From Lachnospiraceae bacterium (GTDB taxonomy: Bacteria; Bacillota; Clostridia; Lachnospirales; Lachnospiraceae): DNA of 64,000 nt. Shown in pieces: positions 34,111 through 41,726 of this stretch; position 1 is the first letter of the stretch, and each line of letters starts with the position of its first letter. The DNA lies in NCBI GenBank assembly GCA_023664345.1, contig JAMPFQ010000008.1, positions 1 through 64,000 on the forward strand, given 5' to 3'. Made by a program: the position numbers and the translations under genes. The notes beneath the pieces are model-generated. The model was not told where the DNA came from and searched no databases. It worked only from the letters and a program-made list of their open reading frames with translations.

Positions 34111-36174
34111 TCAGACACCCTTTTCCAACACAAAGGGGGCGGCGATCCTTTTCAGATACTCTTCACCGTGGCCGGCGGCCGCCAGCATGGGCGCACAGGC
34201 ATCCCGTCCGCTGATGCCAAACAGGGCAGGCTCCCCCCTGAAATGTTCCACATAGTCGGACACAAAATCCAAGATCCCTCTCCTGATTTCCAGAATCCCC
34301 TCCTGATCGGCGTCCCGCCCGCCGAACAGCAGCCTGACCTCCCGACCGTCTTCCCCATAAACGCCCGCGGACACACCCTCTTTAAAGCTGAATCCAAGAA
34401 ACCTCTTCTCCGGCGAGGAAAGCAGAAGTTCCCAATATACATTGTAGTCCCTGTCAGGATCATGCTTTTTCATCACATCCCTGTTGTGGGACTGGGAAAA
34501 CAGATAGGAAACCATTTTCCCGTTTTGCAAAAACATCTCTCCTGCCTCCGGTTCCCTGTTATGCATGGTGTTTGTCCCCGCCAGGATCCCCGTTATCTGA
34601 CAGGGCAGCTTCCACACTCTTTCCACAAGATAGGACAGAGAAACAGCTCCGCTGCCCGCCCATCCGATATCCACGGCGGCGGCATGGCCAATCCCGGACA
34701 GTTGTTTTTCATAATAGGCTCTTGCCGCTTCCTGTCCCTCCCGGTAAACGGCGCATACCTCCTCATAATGATTCAGCAGGAACGCTTTCACTGCATCCAC
34801 ATTTTTATTTGTCAGGCGATCCGACAGACGCAGGGCGGGCTGCATGTCCCCGCTTTCAGGATCTTTGTGCTCCAATGTTTCCCACAGCTTATGCAGCCCC
34901 ATGGCATCAAGGATCTCACCGATGGAAATCCCCTGATCCACCTTATGGTACAGAAACCTCCTGAAATAGTCGTAACGGTCATACTCCGCCATCAGCTTCA
35001 CAGCCGCGTTCCGGGACCAATAGACATAAGCCGTGCAGTCATCAGGGTACAGCCCGTCATAAACCCTTTTCAGAACATCCCCGTCCCGGGACAGGAACAG
35101 CAGCTTCTCCACCCCATGGCAATGGCAGTATTCATGGATAAAATGGCAGTAACCCAGGACGAAAAGCCCTCCGTAAACAAAGCCGTACTCATATGCCGCG
35201 GAATAGGTGTTCCCGCCCTGATATAAACGATTATCCACGATTCCCCGGTACGCCCCGCCGACAATGGGCGACATATCATAAGGGCGGAAAGACAGCGCCT
35301 GTCTGTTCACATTGGGATAATGCACGGCTTTAAACCCATGTTTTTCCGCCATTTTCACATCACTTTGCGCATTGTCCCCCACATGGGCAAATGTGACTCC
35401 CTCCGGGAAGTCCGCCCTGACCGTCTCATAGAGCTCCCCGCCGCCTTTGTTCTTCCCATATTCGCAGGATACATATACCCTGCGGATTCCTGTGTATCCG
35501 TTCTCTGTAAGCAGTCTGTCCAGAAAAGCCCGGGGCAGGTACATATCGGAGACGCAGATGATCTCCTTTCCTCTGGCGCACAATTCCTCAAACACCCGGA
35601 ACATAAATGAGTTTGCGTAGCAGAACTTCATTTCCAGTTCCTGTTCCAGTTTCATGCCGCTTTCCGCCTGTACGCCCATCTCGCGTTCCATGCGCTTCCA
35701 TATTTCCTCAAAAGTAACTTCGCAGTGCCCTTGTTCCAGGAAACAGTCCCGGCGCGCCAACGCCTCCTGTTCCATGCGGATTCTTTTCAGATCCATCAGC
35801 CCCAGCCGGTCTCCCAGAAAATAAAACAGGTCTGCGGGCTCCGAAAAGGGGCGGAAGATCAACGTGTCAAAGATATCAAAAGAGACCACGTCATATTGCG
35901 ACAGGGTGTCTACAAGATTCGTAACTGTGAGTTTCTGCCCCGCATACAGCATGGATTCCGGTGATCTGGGCAGCCGCTTTTCCTCATACGCCGCCATCTG
36001 CTCCTCTTTGTCAAGGAAACGGCAGAACAGGCAGTAATAACAGAAGTTCAGGAAGATCAGGTAAAGATAAGACACAAGCCGCCTGACTGTGCCGCCCTGA
36101 TCGTGGAACTTATGGTATCGGCTCCTGATCCCGCTGTGGCGGTTTACCAGGGCGTAGTATAGTTTCATTCTCAT
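34111..36174 (-). CDS. Large HAD-fold protein of surface-polysaccharide type
   Basis: Protein of 687 aa. Residues about 95-305 form a HAD hydrolase: VVSFDIFDTLIFRPF (nucleophile Asp), IICVSDMYLPR (motif II Ser/Asp), then GKNKGGGELYE and VGDNAQSDVKMAEKHGF (motif IV). The following 380 residues form a second region containing LLFLSRDGDVLKRVYDGLYP and AAAVDIGWAGSGAVSLSYL. Similar proteins occur in capsule and glycan clusters with glycosyltransferases, where they are poorly characterised. No glycosyltransferase is adjacent here. The N terminus (about 1-55) has hydrophobic stretches that may associate with the membrane. Start at ATG behind AGGG. Confidence 0.7.
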   Translation of the reverse strand: MRMKLYYALVNRHSGIRSRYHKFHDQGGTVRRLVSYLYLIFLNFCYYCLFCRFLDKEEQMAAYEEKRLPRSPESMLYAGQKLTVTNLVDTLSQYDVVSFDIFDTLIFRPFSEPADLFYFLGDRLGLMDLKRIRMEQEALARRDCFLEQGHCEVTFEEIWKRMEREMGVQAESGMKLEQELEMKFCYANSFMFRVFEELCARGKEIICVSDMYLPRAFLDRLLTENGYTGIRRVYVSCEYGKNKGGGELYETVRADFPEGVTFAHVGDNAQSDVKMAEKHGFKAVHYPNVNRQALSFRPYDMSPIVGGAYRGIVDNRLYQGGNTYSAAYEYGFVYGGLFVLGYCHFIHEYCHCHGVEKLLFLSRDGDVLKRVYDGLYPDDCTAYVYWSRNAAVKLMAEYDRYDYFRRFLYHKVDQGISIGEILDAMGLHKLWETLEHKDPESGDMQPALRLSDRLTNKNVDAVKAFLLNHYEEVCAVYREGQEAARAYYEKQLSGIGHAAAVDIGWAGSGAVSLSYLVERVWKLPCQITGILAGTNTMHNREPEAGEMFLQNGKMVSYLFSQSHNRDVMKKHDPDRDYNVYWELLLSSPEKRFLGFSFKEGVSAGVYGEDGREVRLLFGGRDADQEGILEIRRGILDFVSDYVEHFRGEPALFGISGRDACAPMLAAAGHGEEYLKRIAAPFVLEKGV

Positions 36175-36185
36175 ATGTATTTCCC

Positions 36186-38093
36186 TTACCCGAAATAGTA
36201 TTTCCCTTTCACTCCGCCGGTAAATTCCTTTATCCTGCCAATAAAACGCTCCCCGTATTTCTCATATTTATGCTCGCCCACTCCGGTCACTCGCAGCATC
36301 TCCGCCCTGGTGAAAGGAAGCCGGACGCACATATCCACCAGCGTTTTGTCGGAAAAGACGATGTAGGGCGGAACGGCCTCCTCTTTGGCGATCTCCGTGC
36401 GCAGGGCACGCAGGGCGTCAAAACATTCCAGGCCTTTTGAATTCAGGATATCCGACCTGCGGCTGCTTTTCTGTTTCCGGGAGCCGTCAGCCTCATGACC
36501 GCTGTATGCAGCCGCGCCGGAATCGCCTTTCCGTCCGGCCTCTTTTGCCTGCAGCGGTATCTTTATCATAACCTCTCTTTTGCCGTCCGCTACCTCCGCC
36601 GCCAGGGGAGTCAGCTTTAACAGTGCGTATCTGTCCCTGGTCTGACACAGGATACCGTCCTGAAGAAGCTTCTGGATCAGCTTTTTGATCTCCGCTTCCC
36701 GCATCTGATCTAAGGCTCCAAAGGAAGTGTAACGCTTTACCCCGTATTCCCGCAGTTTGGCGGTCTCCCCGCCCATCAGCGTCCCGGTCACTACGTTGAT
36801 GCCGAAGCGTCCGCCCTGTTCCCTGATGCACCGGATCACGGCCCGGGCTTCCTCCGTCATGTTTTTCTCCGTATATTCCCTGCTGCAGTTGGAACAGTTG
36901 CCGCAGTCTGCGCCCTGTTCCCCGAAATATCGGAGAATGTAACGCCGCAGGCAGTCCGTGGTGGTGCAGTAGGCGGTCATGATCCGCAGCCGCTCCTCGT
37001 CCCGTTCGCGGATCGCCTGTAGTTCCTCCCGGTCATAATTTTCCTCTTTCTGCTCTTTATTCTCGATCAGAAACCGGTTCACCATCACATCCTGGGGCGA
37101 ATACAGCAGGATACATTCCGACGGCTCCCCGTCCCTGCCCGCGCGGCCCGCTTCCTGATAATAGTTCTCCATGCTCTGGGGCATGTTATAGTGGATCACA
37201 TAGCGAACATTGGACTTGTCGATCCCCATGCCGAAAGCGTTGGTGGCCACCATCACGGGCTTTCTGTCATAGATAAAATCGTCCTGACCGCATTTGCGCT
37301 CTTCCGCCGACAGCCCCGCATGATACCTGGTGGCGGGCAGACCTGCCCGACACAGCAGTTCATGTACCTGCTCCACATTCTTTCGGGTGGCGCAATAGAT
37401 GATACCACTGTCGCCGCCATGCTCCGATACATAATCCAACAGAAAGGCGCTCTTGCGTTTCGGGGTCTCCACGCCGAAATAGAGATTTTTCCTGTCAAAT
37501 CCGGTCACAAGGATCTCCGGATCCTTAAGGCCCAGGACGCAGATGATATCCTCTTTCACCGCTCCCGTGGCCGTGGCCGTGAACGCGCTGAGCACAGGCC
37601 GCAGGGGCAGCTGCTCCACAAAGCGGACGATCTTCAGATAGCTGGGCCGAAAATCCTGTCCCCACTGGGAGATGCAGTGAGCCTCATCCACAGCCACCAT
37701 GCTGATCTCCACATGCTGCGCAAACCACAGGAAAGAGGATGTCTCCAGACGTTCCGGCGCCACATAGATGATCTTATACTGTCCCGCCGCAGCCAGCTGC
37801 AGGGCCTTTGCTATTTGGTTTTCCGTCAGGGAACTGTTGATATAGGCCGCATGGATGCCTGCGTGATTCAGAGCCTGGACCTGATCTTTCATCAGGGAGA
37901 TAAGAGGGGAAATGACCAGCGTGATCCCGGGAAACATCAGCGCGGGGACCTGATAGCATATGGACTTTCCCGCTCCGGTGGGCATGATCCCCAGCACATC
38001 CCTGCCGCTTAAGATACTGTCTGTGAGAAGTTCCTGCCCCTCCCGGAAAGCGTCATATCCAAAGTATTTTTTCAGTATTTCGTGTTTATCCAT
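36186..38093 (-). CDS. recQ: ATP-dependent DNA helicase RecQ
   Basis: Superfamily 2 helicase (635 aa) unwinding DNA 3' to 5' in repair and recombination. Walker A is GIMPTGAGKSICYQ, the DEAH box is VDEAHCISQWGQDFRPSY, and motif VI is YYQEAGRAGRDG. The RQC zinc site CGNCSNC with its upstream Cys residues is present, followed by the winged helix and an HRDC domain ending RVTGVGEHKYEKYGERF. The linker between RQC and HRDC (about 510-560) is Lys/Ser/Gly rich. ATG at 38093 has AAGGAG 7 nt upstream. Confidence 0.95.
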   Translation of the reverse strand: MDKHEILKKYFGYDAFREGQELLTDSILSGRDVLGIMPTGAGKSICYQVPALMFPGITLVISPLISLMKDQVQALNHAGIHAAYINSSLTENQIAKALQLAAAGQYKIIYVAPERLETSSFLWFAQHVEISMVAVDEAHCISQWGQDFRPSYLKIVRFVEQLPLRPVLSAFTATATGAVKEDIICVLGLKDPEILVTGFDRKNLYFGVETPKRKSAFLLDYVSEHGGDSGIIYCATRKNVEQVHELLCRAGLPATRYHAGLSAEERKCGQDDFIYDRKPVMVATNAFGMGIDKSNVRYVIHYNMPQSMENYYQEAGRAGRDGEPSECILLYSPQDVMVNRFLIENKEQKEENYDREELQAIRERDEERLRIMTAYCTTTDCLRRYILRYFGEQGADCGNCSNCSREYTEKNMTEEARAVIRCIREQGGRFGINVVTGTLMGGETAKLREYGVKRYTSFGALDQMREAEIKKLIQKLLQDGILCQTRDRYALLKLTPLAAEVADGKREVMIKIPLQAKEAGRKGDSGAAAYSGHEADGSRKQKSSRRSDILNSKGLECFDALRALRTEIAKEEAVPPYIVFSDKTLVDMCVRLPFTRAEMLRVTGVGEHKYEKYGERFIGRIKEFTGGVKGKYYFG

Positions 38094-38116
38094 CCGCACT
38101 CTCCTTTTACTGCGGC

Positions 38117-39403
38117 TTATCTGTTGGCCAGTTCCGTGGTGATCTCTTCCCAGGTGATATCCTTTTCCGCCATCAGTACCATCATATGGTACAGGAAGTC
38201 ACTGATCTCGTACTTAATCTCGTTGGGATTGGGGTTCTTGGCGGCAATGACGATCTCCGTCGCCTCCTCGCCAAGCTTCTTTAATATCTTATCGATTCCC
38301 TTGTCAAACAGATAATTGGTGTAAGAACCCTCCTTGGGATGTATCCTGCGGTCTTTGATCACGTCAAACACTTCCTCAAACACCTGAAGGGGATTGCCGC
38401 TCTCCTCATGGTCTTTCTTCGTGATCTCATTGAAAAAGCAGCTTCTTGCCCCCGTGTGGCAGGCCGCTCCCACCTGGGAGACCTTTGCCAGGATGGTGTC
38501 CATATCGCAGTCTGCGGTAAGACTTTTCACATACTGATAATGGCCGCTGGTGGCGCCCTTTAACCAGAGTTCATTGCGGCTGCGGCTGAAATAAGTCATT
38601 TTGCCGGTACTGATGGTCTGTTCATAAGCCTCTTCGTTCATATAGGCCACCATCAGTACTTCCATCGTGCGGTGATCCTGCACCACCACAGGCACCATGC
38701 CATCGCTGTTTAACTTAAAGTCAGCCCACCGATAAGCCGCTTCGAACATCTCCACCTGTATACCGTTTTCCCTGCAGAGGTCTTTCAGGGACAGGATCTC
38801 CCTGTGATTGTCGTTGATGGTGTTGCCCGTGACGCCACATACATTGTCACAGGCAAATATTTCCATCAGCTTGTTCAGCGCGATCTGGTTGATCTGCACA
38901 TAAAAGGGCAGCCCGGTGATCTCCTGTGTCCCGCGGATCTGGTGCGGGTTCATCAGCACCATGGCGGAGGCGTATTTTTCAACCAGATCCTTATTCGCGC
39001 CGATCACCTGGGGATCGTTATAGCTCACCAATATCTTGTCCCTGCCAAATTTCAGCGAGACCTCCTCGGTGATGGCGATATTGCTCTCTTTCTCATAATC
39101 CAGGATTGCTTTCCTGCAGCCCGCATAGAGAAGCTTCTTCACATCCTCCATGCGCCTGATATTTCCGGCGCCGATCACATCGACTTCCGCGGCTTCACAG
39201 ATCTCCTTGATCAGGTCAAGAGCCGCCTCGTGCTCCTCGTCTCCCTCCGACAGATCGAAAACAATCAGTTCATCGGCGTTATGCTCGTTATAGAGATGCA
39301 CCAGGCGCAGAGGATCCGTCTCCACAACAGAAGTATCGGTAAGGCTCCTTACCGCATGTTCATGATATAGATAGATACAGGGTACAAATTTTTTCGTTAT
39401 CAT
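38117..39403 (-). CDS. hisI: HisIE bifunctional enzyme with N-terminal HisA/HisF-like domain
   Basis: Catalyses steps 2 and 3 of histidine synthesis. Residues about 225-330 are phosphoribosyl-AMP cyclohydrolase (HisI): WADFKLNSDGMVPVVVQD, WLKGATSGHYQ, metal residues in DCDMD (298-302), CHTG (315-318) and Cys322. Residues about 338-428 are phosphoribosyl-ATP pyrophosphatase (HisE) with KLGEEATE. Residues 1-222 resemble a HisA/HisF barrel (KKFVPCIYLY, ELIVFDLSE, VDVIGAGNIRRMEDVKKLL, CGVTG). The catalytic Asp of PCLD is Tyr11 here, and the second Asp position appears to be Asn129, so this domain is probably not a functional HisF. The HisA/HisF-like N terminus may help assembly. Last gene of the his group. 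Confidence 0.88.
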   Translation of the reverse strand: MITKKFVPCIYLYHEHAVRSLTDTSVVETDPLRLVHLYNEHNADELIVFDLSEGDEEHEAALDLIKEICEAAEVDVIGAGNIRRMEDVKKLLYAGCRKAILDYEKESNIAITEEVSLKFGRDKILVSYNDPQVIGANKDLVEKYASAMVLMNPHQIRGTQEITGLPFYVQINQIALNKLMEIFACDNVCGVTGNTINDNHREILSLKDLCRENGIQVEMFEAAYRWADFKLNSDGMVPVVVQDHRTMEVLMVAYMNEEAYEQTISTGKMTYFSRSRNELWLKGATSGHYQYVKSLTADCDMDTILAKVSQVGAACHTGARSCFFNEITKKDHEESGNPLQVFEEVFDVIKDRRIHPKEGSYTNYLFDKGIDKILKKLGEEATEIVIAAKNPNPNEIKYEISDFLYHMMVLMAEKDITWEEITTELANR

Positions 39404-39429
39404 ATGCAGTCACACCTTTCACAGCCTTT

Positions 39430-40017
39430 TTAAAGGCTTCCCTTTGTACTGAGCACATCCGTGATGCGGGGATCTGTTCCCACGGCCTGATCCAAAGCTT
39501 TCGCAAAGGCCTTGAACATGGCTTCCGTCATGTGATGCGCGTTGATGCCGTCCAGCATCTTGAGATGCAGGTTCATACCGGCGCTGTAGGAGACGGCATA
39601 GAAGAATTCTCTCACCAGTTCGGTATCCAGCCCGCCCACACGCTCTACCGAAAAAGTACAGTCAAAATTCAGATATGGCCTGCCGCAGAGATCTATCGCG
39701 CAGAGCGCCAGTGCATCGTCCATGGGCAGGATAAAGAAGCCGTAGCGGCGGATGCCTTTCTTGTCCCCCACCGCCCGGGCAATGGCCTGTCCCAGCACGA
39801 TTCCCGCATCCTCCACGGTATGGTGCCCGTCCACATGCAGGTCGCCCTTTACATTACATTTCAAGTCAAAAAATCCGTGCCTGGAAAATCCCTCCAGCAT
39901 GTGGTCAAAGAAACCGATGCCCGTGGAGATTTCCGATACTCCCGTGCCGTCCAGATCCAGGGTCAGGAAAATTTCCGTCTCTTTCGTTTTACGCTCTATT
40001 GTCGCTGTCCGTGCCAT
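39430..40017 (-). CDS. hisB: Imidazoleglycerol-phosphate dehydratase HisB
   Basis: Manganese enzyme of 195 aa for step 6 of histidine synthesis. The metal motifs FFDHMLEGFSRHG, DGHHTVEDAGIVLG, and the later EFFYAVSYSAGMNLHLK and GINAHHMTEAMFKAFAKAL are intact. Only the dehydratase is present, without the phosphatase fusion found in enterobacteria. ATG with AGGAGG. It lies 27 nt upstream of hisIE and is separated from hisD by a structured repeat. Confidence 0.97.
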   Translation of the reverse strand: MARTATIERKTKETEIFLTLDLDGTGVSEISTGIGFFDHMLEGFSRHGFFDLKCNVKGDLHVDGHHTVEDAGIVLGQAIARAVGDKKGIRRYGFFILPMDDALALCAIDLCGRPYLNFDCTFSVERVGGLDTELVREFFYAVSYSAGMNLHLKMLDGINAHHMTEAMFKAFAKALDQAVGTDPRITDVLSTKGSL

Positions 40018-40029
40018 ATGATCCTCCTG

Positions 40030-40190
40030 TTCCAGTTCCGTCTCTTCACTTCAGCCCCCTTTGCGGAGGAAGAAATTTTCATCTGTACAGACCACAGCTG
40101 AAAATTCCTTCCGGGGGCTTCCGTTCCGAGACTGTTTTTATTCAATTACCGTTTACGGTAATTTGTTCCGTCTCTTCACTTCAGCCCCCG
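40030..40190. repeat. Structured repeat between hisD and hisB (family 2)
   Basis: A copy of the repeat also found at 57143-57354: TTCCAGTTCCG start, CTTCACTTCAGCCCCC, a long hairpin arm pairing AGCCCCC with GGGGGCT, and CTTCCGTTCCGAGACTG end (40030-40138). It is followed by a perfect 8-bp palindrome AATTACCG/CGGTAATT (40144-40163) and a second partial copy of the repeat start (40164-40190) that abuts the hisD stop codon. Confidence 0.7.
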
Positions 40191-41480
40191 TCATTCAAAC
40201 CTGACTCTGATGCTGTTGGCGTGCGCTGTCAGGCCCTCGCTCTCCGCAAAGGTCTCGATATCCGTATGTACTTTCTCCAAAGCTTCCCTTGAATAGGAAA
40301 TGATGCTGGTCTTTTTGATAAAGTCGTCCACGTTTACCGGGGAGAAGAACTTCGCCGTCCCGTTGGTGGGGAGGATGTGGTTGGGACCCGCAAAGTAGTC
40401 CCCCAGCGGCTCGGAAGCGTATTCTCCCATAAAGATCGCCCCTGCGTTGCGGACTTTGGTCATCACTTCAAAGGGATTGGCCGTCAGGATCTCCAGATGT
40501 TCGGACGCGATCTCATTTACCGTGTCGATGGCATCCCTCATATTTTCCGCTACCAGGATATATCCGTAATGATCCAGTGACTGTTGTATGATATCCTTTC
40601 GGGAAAGTTCTCTGACAAACACATCCACTTCCGCGGAAACTTTCCGCGCCAGTTCCTCCGAGGCAGTGATCAGGATGGCGCTTGCCATCTCGTCATGCTC
40701 CGCCTGGGACAGCAGATCAGCCGCCACATAGCGGGGATCGGCCGTCTCGTCCGCAAGCACCAGGATTTCGCTGGGGCCTGCGATGGAATCGATGCTCGCA
40801 TATCCGTATACTGCTTTCTTCGCCAGCGCCACGAAAATATTGCCCGGGCCTGTGATCTTATCCACCTTGGGGATGGATCCTGTGCCGAACGCCATAGCCG
40901 CGATGGCCTGTGCGCCACCCACTTTATAGATCGTATCAACCCCTGCGATATCCGCTGCCACCAGCGTTCCGGGATTGATCTTACCGTCCGCTCCGGGAGG
41001 CGTAGTGACGATGATCTCGTTCACTCCCGCCACCTTTGCGGGGATTACATTCATCAGCACGCTGGAGGGGTATGCCGCCTTTCCGCCGGGCACATAGACG
41101 CCGACTTTGGCGATGGCGGTGATCTTCATGCCAAGGATAGTCCCGTCCTCTTTTGCGTCAAACCAGCTGTTGCGCAGCTGTCTGGAGTGGAAAGCGCGGA
41201 TATTCTCCGCCGCTCTCCTGATCACGCCTACAAGTCCGTCGTCCAGCTTTTCATAGGCTTCTTTGATCTCTTCTTTCGTCACCTTGATATTATCCGCATT
41301 CAGAGCAAATTTATCAAATCTCAGGGTATACTCAAAAACCGCCTCATCCCTCCGGGTGCGCACATTGTTTATGATCTCGTTTACGGTTGCCTCATACTCC
41401 ATGTAATTGTTGGGACTTCTCTTTAACAGATTGTCAAGAATGTCCTTTTTTGTCTCGTCTGTAAGGTTTACGATCCTCAT
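40191..41480 (-). CDS. hisD: Histidinol dehydrogenase HisD
   Basis: Zinc- and NAD-dependent enzyme (429 aa) for the last two steps of histidine synthesis. Recognisable stretches are VGVYVPGGKAAYPSSVLM, VGGAQAIAAMAFGTGSIPKVDKI (split across one element), GPSEILVLAD, LSQAEHDE with metal-binding Gln-x-x-x-His, and NHILPTNGTAKF. The ATG at 41480 has AAAGG upstream and gives the usual N terminus; the frame extends 37 codons further up with no site. Upstream lie two promoter candidates and a terminator (41569-41723). Confidence 0.95.
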   Translation of the reverse strand: MRIVNLTDETKKDILDNLLKRSPNNYMEYEATVNEIINNVRTRRDEAVFEYTLRFDKFALNADNIKVTKEEIKEAYEKLDDGLVGVIRRAAENIRAFHSRQLRNSWFDAKEDGTILGMKITAIAKVGVYVPGGKAAYPSSVLMNVIPAKVAGVNEIIVTTPPGADGKINPGTLVAADIAGVDTIYKVGGAQAIAAMAFGTGSIPKVDKITGPGNIFVALAKKAVYGYASIDSIAGPSEILVLADETADPRYVAADLLSQAEHDEMASAILITASEELARKVSAEVDVFVRELSRKDIIQQSLDHYGYILVAENMRDAIDTVNEIASEHLEILTANPFEVMTKVRNAGAIFMGEYASEPLGDYFAGPNHILPTNGTAKFFSPVNVDDFIKKTSIISYSREALEKVHTDIETFAESEGLTAHANSIRVRFE

Positions 41481-41568
41481 TTTTCTGCCTTTCTTTCTGA
41501 TTATATTTAATGTGCTTTTACTTGATCTGATCTTTTCTGTTTCAGGTTCAGCGCCTGTCACATAGCAC

Positions 41569-41607
41569 AGTATAACATAAATCGCTTCCAAATAGAAATG
41601 ATTTATG
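41569..41607 (-). promoter_or_regulatory. Second promoter candidate for hisD with a dyad
   Basis: Minus strand TGTTATACT is an extended -10 element (TATACT at 41569-41574). Upstream, ATAAATC (41577-41583) and GATTTAT (41600-41606) form a 7-bp dyad in the place of a repressor site. No clear -35 box. Confidence 0.35.
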
Positions 41608-41623
41608 AGATAAAATTACCTGA

Positions 41624-41664
41624 AACAAAAAACGCCTGTCAGAGAATAGTTTCCCTGACAAGCG
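41624..41664 (-). terminator. Intrinsic terminator before hisD
   Basis: Minus strand CGCTTGTCAG ... CTGACAGGCG (41633-41664, one mismatch) followed by TTTTTTG (41624-41631). It ends transcripts from the chemoreceptor gene and from the promoter at 41695-41723. Confidence 0.8.
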
Positions 41665-41723
41665 TGGATCAGACTTTCGTCTCATATCATAAACATTATA
41701 CCAGATACTTCAGTAAATGTCAA
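41624..41723 (-). ncRNA. Candidate short leader or small RNA upstream of hisD
   Basis: A perfect sigma-A promoter on the minus strand, TTGACA (41718-41723), 17-nt spacer, TATAAT (41695-41700), begins 4 nt before the chemoreceptor stop codon side of the gap and would give an RNA of about 65 nt. That RNA contains AGAC-GAAA-GTCT (a GNRA hairpin, 41668-41680 region) and then the intrinsic terminator. It encodes no peptide of note. It is either an independent sRNA or an attenuated his leader. Confidence 0.5.
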
Positions 41724-41726
41724 ATA

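Noticed and set aside
41569..41607. A firm histidine repressor site before hisD
   Set aside because: The 7-bp dyad fits an operator, but I know no consensus that it matches, so it is listed only as a low-confidence promoter region.
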